64,000 nt of DNA, from NCBI GenBank assembly GCA_041862635.1, contig JBGVTO010000314.1, positions 15,836-79,835 of the forward strand, read 5' to 3'. The notes below the pieces were generated by a model that made no database searches, was not told the origin of the DNA, and was given only the letters and a program-made list of their open reading frames with translations. This document shows, piece after piece, positions 17,401-26,194 of the stretch; position 1 is the first letter of the stretch, and the number at the start of each line of letters is the position of its first letter. The position numbers and the translations under genes were made by a program. Origin of the DNA: NIOZ-UU13 sp041862635 (GTDB lineage: Bacteria > Planctomycetota > Phycisphaerae > Sedimentisphaerales > Anaerobacaceae).

Positions 17401-18447
17401 TTACTCCGACAGAATTTCTTTCAAAGCCGAAATAAGTTTATCGTTTTGTTCGCTTGTGCCGACGGTTATTCGCAACTTATCGTCAAGCCCGGGCAGGTTA
17501 AAATATCTGACATAAATCCTGCGCTGAACCAGTTTATCATAAATCTTGCTTGCCTTACAGTTTTTGCTCTTAGCGAGAACAAAGTTAGCGCAGCTTTCCG
17601 GCACTTCAAATCCTAAATCACGCAGTTGTGCGACCAATAAGCCACGGTCCTTCTTTACTTTTTCGGTTGTTTCGCTGAAATACTTTTGGTCTTTTATGGC
17701 AGCGGTGGCCACGGCGACGGCCACGGCGTCAACATTGTAGGAGTCTTTGACCTTTATCAGGCCCTCTATCAAGTCAGGCTGGGCGATTGCGTATCCAAAT
17801 CGCATCCCCGCTAAACTATACCCTTTGCTCATCGACCGAAGTATAATCACATTATCAAATTCTTTGACCAGCCCCGTGTAATTGGCCTCGGCAAAGTCCA
17901 CATAGGCCTCATCAATCAGTAATATTCCCGAGAGTTCATCTGCCAACGAAGCCAGCTCGTCGATACTTATGAAGCTGCCGTTCGGTGCGTTCGGATTACA
18001 GACAATAGTCAATGCCGCATTAGTGCTCACCAATTTCGCCGGCAGATTGAATTCAGCGTCGAAAGGAACTTCAATTGCCCTGCAATTTTGCAATTTGGCC
18101 AATACCGGATAAAGTGAGTATGTCGGAACCGGATATGCAACAGGCCGATTTTCGTCACAAAAAGCGCGAAAAGCGATAGTCATCAGTTCGTCTCCCCCGT
18201 TGCAGCACATAATATTCTCGGGATGCACGCCATTAACTTCCGCCGCCGCCTGCCGAAATTCATTTCCAATTGGGTCGGGATATCGGCGAAGCTGTTCTGC
18301 ATTAATTTCGGCCAGTACCTTCATTACCTCCGGCGAGGGTGGATAGGGATTTTCATTGGTGTTGAGCTTTATAACGTCTGTTTCTTTCGGCTGAAAACCC
18401 GGCTCATAACCTTTGATTTTTTCAATATTTTTGCAAAAATAACCCAT
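17401..18447 (-). CDS. hisC: Histidinol-phosphate aminotransferase
   Basis: This 348-residue PLP enzyme transfers the amino group in histidine synthesis. Recognisable are KLNTNENPYPPSPEV near the start, CCNGGDELM, NPNAPNGS, the LLIDEAYVDF motif and the PLP lysine in RSMSKGYSLAGMRFGY. ATG 18447 is chosen because GGAG lies 6 nt upstream. The alternative is an in-frame TTG at 18459. Full length, ending ALKEILSE. Confidence 0.94.
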   Translation of the reverse strand: MGYFCKNIEKIKGYEPGFQPKETDVIKLNTNENPYPPSPEVMKVLAEINAEQLRRYPDPIGNEFRQAAAEVNGVHPENIMCCNGGDELMTIAFRAFCDENRPVAYPVPTYSLYPVLAKLQNCRAIEVPFDAEFNLPAKLVSTNAALTIVCNPNAPNGSFISIDELASLADELSGILLIDEAYVDFAEANYTGLVKEFDNVIILRSMSKGYSLAGMRFGYAIAQPDLIEGLIKVKDSYNVDAVAVAVATAAIKDQKYFSETTEKVKKDRGLLVAQLRDLGFEVPESCANFVLAKSKNCKASKIYDKLVQRRIYVRYFNLPGLDDKLRITVGTSEQNDKLISALKEILSE

Positions 18448-18462
18448 TATCGGCTCCAATAA

Positions 18463-18580
18463 TGTCGTTGCGAGTCCTGCCGGGAAAGCGGTGTCAATCT
18501 CATACGTTAGACGTTAGATTGCTTCGTCGCGGAGTTTACCCTGAGCATCGCCGAAGGGCTCCTCGCAATGACGGAGGGGA
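18463..18580. repeat. Dispersed CGTTGCGAG/TCGCAATGACG repeat
   Basis: Outer words GTCGTTGCGAG (18463-18473) and CTCGCAATGACG (18562-18573) are inverted. Inside are ATACGTTAGACGTTAGATTGC and CCCTGAGCATCGCCGAAGGG. It belongs to the same repeat class as 3819 and 24655 and separates the ATP-grasp gene from hisC. Confidence 0.6.
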
Positions 18581-18694
18581 ACCATTACACCATATTCTAT
18601 TTTCCCACATTATACGGGTATTTGGCTCGAAGCGAAAGAGGGATTTTGCGAATCTTCTTTTGCCCAATTCGAGAAGACGCTCTATTTGGCTAAC

Positions 18695-19612
18695 TCAGGA
18701 AAGGCCCTGCTTAAGATTTATTTCATTAAGTCTTGGCCATAGCCCACAGCGATTAGCAATTTGAATAGACAGGCCCGGTCGGGCATTGGCCTCCAGTATC
18801 AACGGGCCATCTTCGGCATCCAGAAGTACATCCACCCCCACATATTGCAGACCGATGGCACAGCTAAGCTGCGTTGCTATTTTTAGCACATCTTTCCACA
18901 TCGGTATCGTTACTCCGCTGAGAGAAGCCCCCGCATCGGGGTGAACATCAAACACACGGTCGCGCCAGACCCCGCCGTAAGTTATTCCTGTTTCAAGGTC
19001 TATACCAACACCCGCAGCTCCCTGATGCAGGTTGGCCCTTCCCTTCGAGGCCTTTGTGGGCAACCGGAGCATACTCATAATGGGAGTCGTTTTGTAGATC
19101 ACTACACGGATGTCCGGGGTGCCGGCGACCGTAAGCCCTTTGAACGCGGGGTGAGGTTCGATGAGTTTCTCTATCATTGCCTGGTCGGGATGTCCGCTGA
19201 GCGAGTAAAGCCCGGATAGTATAGTCGAGATGTGGTATCTTATCTGTTCCAGAGAGAATAATTCTCCTTTGGTGTTTTTAAACCCTTTACCGCTTCGATG
19301 GGCTATGACCAGAACGCCTCGGCCCCCCGCCCCACGTGTTGGTTTGATAACGAAGCTCGATAGGCCGAATAGAAGGTCTATGCTTCTTTTTATATCCCCG
19401 AAGCGCTGGATTAATGCATAGGTCCGGGGGGCCGGTATATGCCGTGATTCGCATAACTTTTTCGTTAGAGCTTTGTTGTCGACCAGCGCGTAATTGGCAC
19501 GGGGATTCAACGGAAATATGAGATTGGTGTTACGAGAGTTTATGCCCATAATTCCGTTTTGCCTGAGCTCTGAAGGCCATGACCAAAGAGGGAGTTTGCC
19601 TGGGTGAACCAT
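18695..19612 (-). CDS. ATP-grasp ligase, alpha-L-glutamate-ligase-like (RimK type)
   Basis: This 305-residue ATP-grasp enzyme should form amide (peptide) bonds through an acyl-phosphate. The N-terminus MGINSRNTN...NPRANYALVDNKALTKKL is typical of the 'alpha-L-glutamate ligase-like' group. The nucleotide loop is FVIKPTRGAGGRGV with Lys90. Mg ligands are Glu274 and Asn276 in LILEANARPG. GAGAGG lies 6 nt before the ATG and the gene starts 9 bp after the UUP1-like stop. Family members are known beside UUP1 membrane proteins, so a paired role in envelope peptide ligation is inferred. The acceptor is unknown. Confidence 0.85.
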   Translation of the reverse strand: MVHPGKLPLWSWPSELRQNGIMGINSRNTNLIFPLNPRANYALVDNKALTKKLCESRHIPAPRTYALIQRFGDIKRSIDLLFGLSSFVIKPTRGAGGRGVLVIAHRSGKGFKNTKGELFSLEQIRYHISTILSGLYSLSGHPDQAMIEKLIEPHPAFKGLTVAGTPDIRVVIYKTTPIMSMLRLPTKASKGRANLHQGAAGVGIDLETGITYGGVWRDRVFDVHPDAGASLSGVTIPMWKDVLKIATQLSCAIGLQYVGVDVLLDAEDGPLILEANARPGLSIQIANRCGLWPRLNEINLKQGLS

Positions 19613-19621
19613 CCGGGCCTC

Positions 19622-21196
19622 TCAATTAAAGGGAATTTGCGTTATGTCACGAAACCGCCAAATTTCACTGAGCCGGTACCCTGAATAACGTCCTATCAGT
19701 AAAAGGATTGCTACGTTAAATAACTGTACCTCGGGAAACATCAAAGCCAGCCTGCCGATCAACTCCACTTTCATAACGAGAAAGCAACATACCGACACAA
19801 AAATAGTGGCGGCAAATATTTTTAAGGCGTTCGGCAGACCATCTTCTTCCGCTATGATGTTGAATCGTTCAATCATCATTGTCAATATCACAATTGGCAA
19901 TAATACGGCACTGGCACTTGGAGTCAAGTTCAGGTAGTCTAAAACCGATACCGCCAAAACCATGCACAACACCGCCAGGGTAAGAACTATGCTAAGTCGA
20001 GCTACCATTAGAAGCTGCAGTTTGTTCAGGAGTAATCGTGCCGATATGCCTACACTCAGGACGATAAAGAACACCAAAGTGCCGGTGCGCCAGTCGGCAT
20101 GGATGAAGCTCAACGCAATCAGGCCTGGTGTGAAGGTGCCAAAGGCCTGTATGCCGATGATATTTCGGAAGATTGTTGTGATAAGTGCCGCTACGGGCAA
20201 AAGAAGTATAAGGGACACTATTTCCTGCATGCTCGGGGGCAATCTTATCAAATCGACAATGTTCCATAATTGATTCTCCTGTGAAGAAACGAAAGAAGTA
20301 GAGGACAGCAGTCGCCTGATAGAATACCTGGACTGATAGCTAATAGTATCGGGACCTCTGACGATGTCGATGCCGTTGCGACTTATAGGCAGAAAGGTAA
20401 TTGGCAGTTGGGCGGAATAACCGTTTTCAGGATCGTAAGAAAGCCATTTTTTTTGGGAAAATGCTTCAACCCAATAGTGCATCTGCGCTTCTTGAGTATT
20501 TTCAAGAATGAATCCGGCAACCACACGTGCGGGTATTTTGTATGCCCGGCACAAGGCTACCATTGCCCGTGCGCGGCCCAGGGTGTTTCCAATACCGTGT
20601 TCGAGAGTGTTCATAGCGTCTGAGAATGTGTCTTTTTCATCTTTGATGATATTTTCCGCGCAATAATCGAAGATGCGAGTTAATAGTTCGGTTTTGGTCA
20701 TTTGCTGATCGGCGAGCTGATTCATAATATTTGAAAGCCCTGGGCCGGCTATTTGAATACCTTTTTCGGCTCGCAGATAGTAAGCCCTGTCATTAGCCGA
20801 TATTTTTTCTTCGACGGCGAGTAACTTTGATTGCTGGTCGGGTTTCAGTTGTATATCAAAGTGTGCAAAAAAGTGGCCTTTTTGATTACCGGCCATTGAT
20901 ACAACCGATGTTTCTCGTCCCTGGGTTCTCTTGTTTCGCAGCAAATCCACCCAAATCCCCTGATGTGAAAAAGTCTCCCGTGAGATACGACTATATGGCG
21001 TACTGTCCGGAAGAGCGATATGGATTTTACCCCCTTTTGTGGAGGATAAACTTATATCGTATGTCAAACGCCAGGCCCTGCTACCTTGAGACCCAGGGGA
21101 TTTCCACGTATATTTTATCCGTAGCCATGCACACATAGCTCCAATGGCTGTAAGTATTACGGCGGTCAGTATTGCTGCACGATTACGGTTAATCAT
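19622..21196 (-). CDS. Inactive transglutaminase fused to 7 transmembrane helices (UUP1-like)
   Basis: This 524-residue membrane protein has a signal-anchor at about 8-25, an extracytoplasmic region with a transglutaminase-like core (195-260), then about seven membrane helices (322-505). The core ends in LCRAYKIPARVVAGF, HYWVEAF (His240) and YDPENG (Asp255). The nucleophile position, counted back from IPAR, is Thr205 rather than Cys, so it should be catalytically dead, as the family name implies. Its ATG abuts the upstream TAA (TAAATG), indicating tight coupling to the peptidase. It probably displays or recruits peptide substrates at the membrane for the downstream ligase. Confidence 0.86.
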   Translation of the reverse strand: MINRNRAAILTAVILTAIGAMCAWLRIKYTWKSPGSQGSRAWRLTYDISLSSTKGGKIHIALPDSTPYSRISRETFSHQGIWVDLLRNKRTQGRETSVVSMAGNQKGHFFAHFDIQLKPDQQSKLLAVEEKISANDRAYYLRAEKGIQIAGPGLSNIMNQLADQQMTKTELLTRIFDYCAENIIKDEKDTFSDAMNTLEHGIGNTLGRARAMVALCRAYKIPARVVAGFILENTQEAQMHYWVEAFSQKKWLSYDPENGYSAQLPITFLPISRNGIDIVRGPDTISYQSRYSIRRLLSSTSFVSSQENQLWNIVDLIRLPPSMQEIVSLILLLPVAALITTIFRNIIGIQAFGTFTPGLIALSFIHADWRTGTLVFFIVLSVGISARLLLNKLQLLMVARLSIVLTLAVLCMVLAVSVLDYLNLTPSASAVLLPIVILTMMIERFNIIAEEDGLPNALKIFAATIFVSVCCFLVMKVELIGRLALMFPEVQLFNVAILLLIGRYSGYRLSEIWRFRDITQIPFN

Positions 21197-23770
21197 TTAC
21201 ATTCCAGAGACTTTTTGGAACGGCGTTCCAGCCGTCATTTTTCGCTTTATAAACCGGAGCGTAAAAACTTGCTCTTTCTCCTCTTTTTCAGGAAAATATA
21301 CTATGTAGAGGAATCGTTTGAAAGAATCAACAAAAAATGTAGCTCTAATGGTCGTGTCATCAGATTTTTTCAGGCCGGCATATTGGGTGGGCTCAAAATC
21401 CCTCGGCATCGGAATTCTGAAGAAGTATATCGGCGCTACCCTGCGAATTTCCTTACCTTTGAGCCTTTTCAAAATGCCTGCAGCTTCGCTGCCGGGAAAC
21501 ATGCGGAGGAAGTACTTTTCGGTTCTTGAGGTCGGTAAACGCCTGCCCGGTATTTTGACGGAAATCTTGTCCGGCTCGACAAATCTTCCCGAGACCGGCT
21601 TTAACCTCTGACTTTTCTGCAGGCCGGTATACAGCCGCAGCTCCGGGTCGCCCCACAGATGGAAACTATATGCCACCCTCTCGGCTTTGGCATATTGTGT
21701 ATGCCCGCGTGCTTTTTTGAGAGCGCCGACGCACAGCAGGTAGTTTTTGGCGTCACGCATGGCCTCTCCTACGGTGTCGCTTCTGTATAACAGCCCGTCG
21801 CAAAACGCCTTGATAAATGCGCTTCCGGAGGCACTGTGAATATTTGTCTTGCTGCCGACTATACCTACGGCACCGGTGGTTAATATATCCAGAACCGTGT
21901 CGTCCAGCGAGTGACAGCTTTGGATTAAAATCAAGGGCATTCCTTCCAGCTCGCAAGGGTCTGTAACTTGCGAAGATTCGTCAGGCTGGTCATGAACATC
22001 CGCTTCGAACGTCTCGTAATCTGAATCCACCCGCCCGTCCGGTTCCTGTGAATTTATTTCGACACTATTTGAGTTATCCTCACCATTCGAATAGTCATCG
22101 TCGTCATCTGTATGGTTTTCTGGGAAATCCGAGGTATCGTTGTACTCTTCATATCGACCGTTACCATATTCATAGCTGTAAGGATCCTCTTCATCTCCAT
22201 AGTAAGAGCGGTCTTCAAACAGTGAAAAGTCGGATATATGACCTTCGAATATTATTAATTGAGAGTCGCCGACAAGATTCCGTATAAGCGGGCTATTGCA
22301 GGATACATTATAAAACTCATTTGTTTGAATTCCCAGGTTTTTGAACTCGCTGGCGGTGGCCCGACTGATGGTCTCACAAAGCGGTAATGTACCGTAATTG
22401 GCGCTCGGATTGGCTATCATAAGGACATTCGGCTGTTCCTGACCGAGAATATGATTCCGGGCGACGCCATAGGCTATAAGTGTTGACGCGGCCCACAACT
22501 GTCTCAGTGGAATCCGGCCGACTCCCATCTCTGCAAGCTGATCCTGCGAAAGCTGAGGGCAAAGTTCCGTCGTTATTTCATAGGTGTCTGGCTCATTTCC
22601 TGTCGTTGTTGTGATAAGACCGACGGCTTCATAGTCACCTAATATGGTTATTGTTCGGGGCCTGAGCGAGTATCTCCTGATCACAGACTCGAGCTTTGAC
22701 TCGGCTACCAAGGGGTCGGAAGAGTAACATGGCACCAGAGCCGCTCTGTGGATGAGGCTAAGGTAAGGCGCCAGCCAGGATACGGATTTCCCGTCGGCGG
22801 ACTCCTCAGGAACGCGAAAGAGAACAATGTTTTGTATATTCCGAGCGTTAAGTTTTTCAATTAATCGCTTTTGGGCCTCTTCGACGCCGATAAATTCGGT
22901 TTTCTGCGCCGGAAAACTAATCCCGGAATCGGCTGTTACGGTTTTCGTGGTTACGTATATGATGCGACCGACTCCCAGGGAGCTCAGCTTTCGCGAGAGA
23001 GCACGTGGCTGTTCTCTGCCGGTTGTTACGATAAGCGGTGAGTACGAATGTGAAGCCAGGGCGGAACCCAGGATAACCGCTTCCGGGTCATCTCCGGATG
23101 CGAGGACCACAGAATCAGCTTTTTGCCAGTAGTGACCGGCAAGAAGCAAGCTCGTTTCAGCGGGTTCGGGTTTTGCCGGGATATTATATGTCGGCAGATT
23201 GCCCAGTGTTTGGTCGAGAGTAAAAGTACGGTCCGATGACAGTATAGTGCAGAAGCCTGAGACGCGAGCCAATTGCTCGAGCAATTGTGTCTGTCGCGGA
23301 TTTTCTTCAGATTCCCATTTCAAAAGTATCGGCGTTTTATTTTGCCGGCGTATTTTTGCGGCTGCCGGGGCCGCGACGGCTATCAGCCATTCATCATCTT
23401 CGTTCACGACTATCAGGGCCATGGGTTTGTTCTGCTTTGCTATGGCCGGTATAAGGAGTGTCGGTTTTTGTATTTGCTCTGAATTTTGGTTAACCGACCG
23501 AGGGTGTGCGTTTGCAGTTTTAGTCGGCCCGGGATGAGAATCGGGAAAGATACCGGTTAAAATATTACTTTCCAACCGGCAGCATGCAAGAAGCGGGCCG
23601 AATTTCTTATCTGCGTTATGAGCAAATTGCCTGTTTAAGGATTGACCGGATAGAATTTTGACGGTGACGCATGTTAATAAAATCAACATCACCAGAGCTA
23701 ATAAACGTTTTTGCAGTGCATTTTTGAACATGTGAATCCTCACGAAAGCGGATTCGAAAGTGTGAGACAC
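21197..23770 (-). CDS. Membrane-anchored C25 (gingipain-fold) cysteine peptidase with CWB2-like domain
   Basis: From the GTG at 23770 the protein has 857 residues. An internal ATG at 23731 with GAGG upstream would give 844. A membrane anchor lies at about 22-42. Residues 215-275 (VVLASGDDPEAVILGSALAS...SLGVGRIIYV) resemble a cell-wall-binding repeat 2 unit. The C25-like region has GDY at 378, GRIPL at 418, catalytic His511 in FEGH, Cys619 in LILIQSC, GAVGIVGS at 633 and GDPELRLY at 707. An acidic Asp/Glu/Tyr insert (about 520-607) separates His from Cys. The GTG overlaps the accD stop by 1 bp. It is probably an outward-facing protease. The substrate is unknown. Confidence 0.78.
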   Translation of the reverse strand: MSHTFESAFVRIHMFKNALQKRLLALVMLILLTCVTVKILSGQSLNRQFAHNADKKFGPLLACCRLESNILTGIFPDSHPGPTKTANAHPRSVNQNSEQIQKPTLLIPAIAKQNKPMALIVVNEDDEWLIAVAAPAAAKIRRQNKTPILLKWESEENPRQTQLLEQLARVSGFCTILSSDRTFTLDQTLGNLPTYNIPAKPEPAETSLLLAGHYWQKADSVVLASGDDPEAVILGSALASHSYSPLIVTTGREQPRALSRKLSSLGVGRIIYVTTKTVTADSGISFPAQKTEFIGVEEAQKRLIEKLNARNIQNIVLFRVPEESADGKSVSWLAPYLSLIHRAALVPCYSSDPLVAESKLESVIRRYSLRPRTITILGDYEAVGLITTTTGNEPDTYEITTELCPQLSQDQLAEMGVGRIPLRQLWAASTLIAYGVARNHILGQEQPNVLMIANPSANYGTLPLCETISRATASEFKNLGIQTNEFYNVSCNSPLIRNLVGDSQLIIFEGHISDFSLFEDRSYYGDEEDPYSYEYGNGRYEEYNDTSDFPENHTDDDDDYSNGEDNSNSVEINSQEPDGRVDSDYETFEADVHDQPDESSQVTDPCELEGMPLILIQSCHSLDDTVLDILTTGAVGIVGSKTNIHSASGSAFIKAFCDGLLYRSDTVGEAMRDAKNYLLCVGALKKARGHTQYAKAERVAYSFHLWGDPELRLYTGLQKSQRLKPVSGRFVEPDKISVKIPGRRLPTSRTEKYFLRMFPGSEAAGILKRLKGKEIRRVAPIYFFRIPMPRDFEPTQYAGLKKSDDTTIRATFFVDSFKRFLYIVYFPEKEEKEQVFTLRFIKRKMTAGTPFQKVSGM

Positions 23771-24615
23771 TATTTATGGCAGTAATCTATAAGGCGTGCA
23801 ATTTCGCTGCGGAGGTCCTTGCGGTGCACAATCATATCTACAAAGCCATGCTCCAACATAAACTCAGCCGTCTGAAATCCTTCAGGCAGCTCCACCTTTA
23901 TTGTTTCAGCAATCGTGCGTGGCCCGGCAAAACCGATAAGCGCCCCCGGCTCAGCTATTAAACAATCGCCCAACATTGCAAAGCTCGCCGTAACCCCGCC
24001 GGTCGTCGGGTCGGTCAAGACGCAGATATAAAGTCCGCCGACCTCGTCAAATTTCGCTAACGCAGCGGAAGTCTTGGCCATCTGCCCTAATGAGACTACG
24101 CCCTCGTGCATCCTTGCTCCGCCTGAGCAGCAAACCGCTACCAAAGGCAGTTTTTCGGCCATCGCCATATCAACCGCCGCACAGAGTTTCTCACCGACTA
24201 CAAAACCCATAGAGCCCATCAGAAAATTCGGCTCCATCGCAGCTAAGATAACGCCTCTGCCTTTGATAAAGGCCTTGCCGATTAACATAGCCTCTTTTGC
24301 ACCGGACTTTTTCGCGTCGGCTTTGATTCGCTGCTTATAAGTGGTTTCCCTGAACTTAAAGCCCAGCGGGTCTTCAGTTGTCAAATCGCCGAGAATCTCC
24401 TGAAAAGAATCTTCATCGACCAGATACTTAATTCGAGTCGCCGCCTCAATGCGAAAGTGATGATTGCATTCCGGACAAACGTTGAAGTTCTTTTCAACGG
24501 TGCTTTTATAGAGCATGTGCTCACAGCCCGGACATCGCACCCACAGCCCTTCGGGCATATCTCTACGCGGCTTCAACGAGAAACCGTTCCACTTGGATTT
24601 CACTTCTTTGCCCAT
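23770..24615 (-). CDS. accD: Acetyl-CoA carboxylase carboxyltransferase subunit beta
   Basis: This 281-residue subunit transfers the carboxyl group from biotin to acetyl-CoA, the committed step of fatty acid synthesis. The N-terminal zinc ribbon is CPGCEHMLYK...CPECNHHF. The crotonase-like core includes GGARMHEGVVSLGQMAKTS and GGVTASFAMLGD, and a GFAGPRTIAETI segment follows. No accA, accB or accC is nearby. Its stop overlaps the peptidase start by 1 bp, so the envelope genes are probably on its transcript. Confidence 0.95.
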   Translation of the reverse strand: MGKEVKSKWNGFSLKPRRDMPEGLWVRCPGCEHMLYKSTVEKNFNVCPECNHHFRIEAATRIKYLVDEDSFQEILGDLTTEDPLGFKFRETTYKQRIKADAKKSGAKEAMLIGKAFIKGRGVILAAMEPNFLMGSMGFVVGEKLCAAVDMAMAEKLPLVAVCCSGGARMHEGVVSLGQMAKTSAALAKFDEVGGLYICVLTDPTTGGVTASFAMLGDCLIAEPGALIGFAGPRTIAETIKVELPEGFQTAEFMLEHGFVDMIVHRKDLRSEIARLIDYCHK

Positions 24616-24654
24616 AGCAACCTGTATTTAGTCCTGCACCCTTCGAAGTGCATA

Positions 24655-24778
24655 AAGTGGCAGCGAAGCTGTCATTCTGAGCGAAGCGAATCCCGATGTA
24701 TCGGGATTTTTCGTTGGCCAGATCCCTTCGGCAAGCTCAGGGCAGGCTCTTCGGCTGCGCCTCAGGATGACACATAAG
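24655..24778. repeat. Dispersed GTCATTCTGAGCGAAGCGAA-type repeat
   Basis: The segment contains CTGTCATTCTGAGCGAAGCG (about 24669), the hairpin AATCCCGATGTATCGGGATT, CCCTTCGGCAAGCTCAGGGC and CTCAGGATGACAC. It is one of several members of a palindromic repeat class in this window. It is upstream of accD and may end the incoming rpe-side transcript. Confidence 0.6.
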
Positions 24779-24781
24779 TGT

Positions 24782-24827
24782 CACTTTAGTTCACCTTAGA
24801 CACTTTGGCTCACTTTAGGCACTTGAC
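24782..24827. repeat. Five tandem copies of a ~9.5-bp CACTTTAG unit
   Basis: CACTTTAG, CACCTTAG, CACTTTGG, CACTTTAG and CACTTGAC begin at 24782, 24792, 24801, 24811 and 24820. The period of 9-10 bp is near one helical turn. It lies upstream of accD. No known operator is recognised. Confidence 0.55.
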
Positions 24828-24874
24828 AACCAAGGAGGGATTTTACCAGAAATAAACAGAAATGGCTACAAAAA

Positions 24875-25540
24875 TTACTTAGCTGCTTCTCGAATGGCGT
24901 TTATCGCAGCAATACGGTCGGTTTTTGCAAATATTGCGTTGCCCGCAACAAGGGTATCAGCACCATAGGAAACCACTATTGGTGTGGTTTGAGGGTCTAT
25001 CCCGCCATCGACTTCGATGCGTATATCAGGACCGACAATTTCTCTTACTTGTGCGATTTTTTTCGCCGCCTCCGGCATAAATTCCTGTCCCCCAAAACCC
25101 GGCCGCACCGTCATCACCAGAACCATATCGCAAAGCGGCGCAATACCCTCTATTGCTTCAACCGAAGTCTCCGGATTCAGGCATATCCCGGCACTGCACC
25201 CCAGCTTGTGTAATTTGTCGATAAGTCTCTGGGGCTCATCAGCTACTTCAATATGGAACGTTATATGGTCGGCGCCGGCCTCGACAAAACGCTCGGCGTA
25301 TTTACCCGGCTCAGCTATCATTAAATGGGCATCGAAAACAAGACTGCTGCACTTGCGAAGCTTGGCAATCACCGGCGGCCCAATTGTAATATTCGGAACG
25401 AAGTGGCCGTCCATCACATCAAGGTGCACCATACTCACACCAGCCGAGGCAACCATCGCTATCTCGTCAGCTAACCAGGCAAAGTCTGCGCTCAGTATCG
25501 ACGGCACAACCTCAATTGTCCCTGCTTTGGGCAGCTTCAT
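24875..25540 (-). CDS. rpe: Ribulose-phosphate 3-epimerase
   Basis: This 221-residue TIM-barrel enzyme interconverts ribulose 5-phosphate and xylulose 5-phosphate. VVPSILSADFAWL, HLDVMDGHFVPNITIGP, FDAHLMI, HIEV, VLVMTVRPGFGGQEF and IEVDGGI give the expected metal and catalytic residues. The ATG at 25540 is preferred to an in-frame TTG three codons upstream. It is the last gene after the nucleotidyltransferase, with an 87-96 bp spacer. Confidence 0.95.
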   Translation of the reverse strand: MKLPKAGTIEVVPSILSADFAWLADEIAMVASAGVSMVHLDVMDGHFVPNITIGPPVIAKLRKCSSLVFDAHLMIAEPGKYAERFVEAGADHITFHIEVADEPQRLIDKLHKLGCSAGICLNPETSVEAIEGIAPLCDMVLVMTVRPGFGGQEFMPEAAKKIAQVREIVGPDIRIEVDGGIDPQTTPIVVSYGADTLVAGNAIFAKTDRIAAINAIREAAK

Positions 25541-25636
25541 TGCTATCAACTATCTGCTATTGATTATTATTAACCGCAACGAATTACTGTTGTTCGCGTA
25601 TCGACCTTGAGCTTGCGGTAAAGATAAAATCCTATA

Positions 25637-26194
25637 CTAATCGTTCAGCAACCTATCCAGTTCATTCCATATCCTCATATCCTCGGCCTGGTCGGACAGC
25701 TTCCGGGCCCAGGTTTTAAGATATTCTGTGTCGAGCTTGCCTTCATGCCGCTGGACAACTCTCTCGGCGTCTAATAAATCCTGTTTGCGCCCGGGAATAA
25801 TCTTAAATATGATTAAATCCTCGGGAGTAGGGAAAAACGCTTTTATTCCATATAGCTTTATTGTCTTTCTTCTGTTAAATGCCTGTCTTTCCAAATCGGT
25901 TGAGGCAATAATGAAGTCAATATGAAAATCTCCATAGTTTATCTGAAAGGTCCCTGTTTGCTCTACTGTCCTGAGGCACTTTTGGGGGCTAACCTTAAAT
26001 CCTGCTTTTTTCGCCTTATCTAAAAAATCAGGAACATCCTCCTGGTCAAGTATTATATCTACATCTACATCTCCTGTAATCCTCGGTTCGCCTAAGGTTC
26101 CGGCAGCAATACCCCCAATTATCAGATATTTGTATTTGCTCCTGTTTAGAAAGGTAACAACCTTTTTATAGACTTGTTCTAACAGAACTTTCAT
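25637..26194 (-). CDS. Nucleotidyltransferase-like protein (AbiEii/MNT type)
   Basis: This 185-residue protein has the polymerase-beta-type nucleotidyltransferase start IIGGIAAGTLGEPRITGDVDVDI, with Gly-Gly and the Asp-x-Asp metal pair, then a third Asp in FHIDFI. The C-terminus is helical and basic. The family covers AbiEii/MNT toxin-like and DUF6036-like proteins. Its start overlaps the end of a small basic protein by 29 bp, a layout seen in toxin-antitoxin modules, but no known antitoxin fold is recognised. It could also be a stand-alone housekeeping nucleotidyltransferase. Confidence 0.7.
   Translation of the reverse strand: MKVLLEQVYKKVVTFLNRSKYKYLIIGGIAAGTLGEPRITGDVDVDIILDQEDVPDFLDKAKKAGFKVSPQKCLRTVEQTGTFQINYGDFHIDFIIASTDLERQAFNRRKTIKLYGIKAFFPTPEDLIIFKIIPGRKQDLLDAERVVQRHEGKLDTEYLKTWARKLSDQAEDMRIWNELDRLLND

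Noticed and set aside
19622..21196. Active transglutaminase
   Set aside because: The nucleophile position holds Thr, so only the fold is supported.
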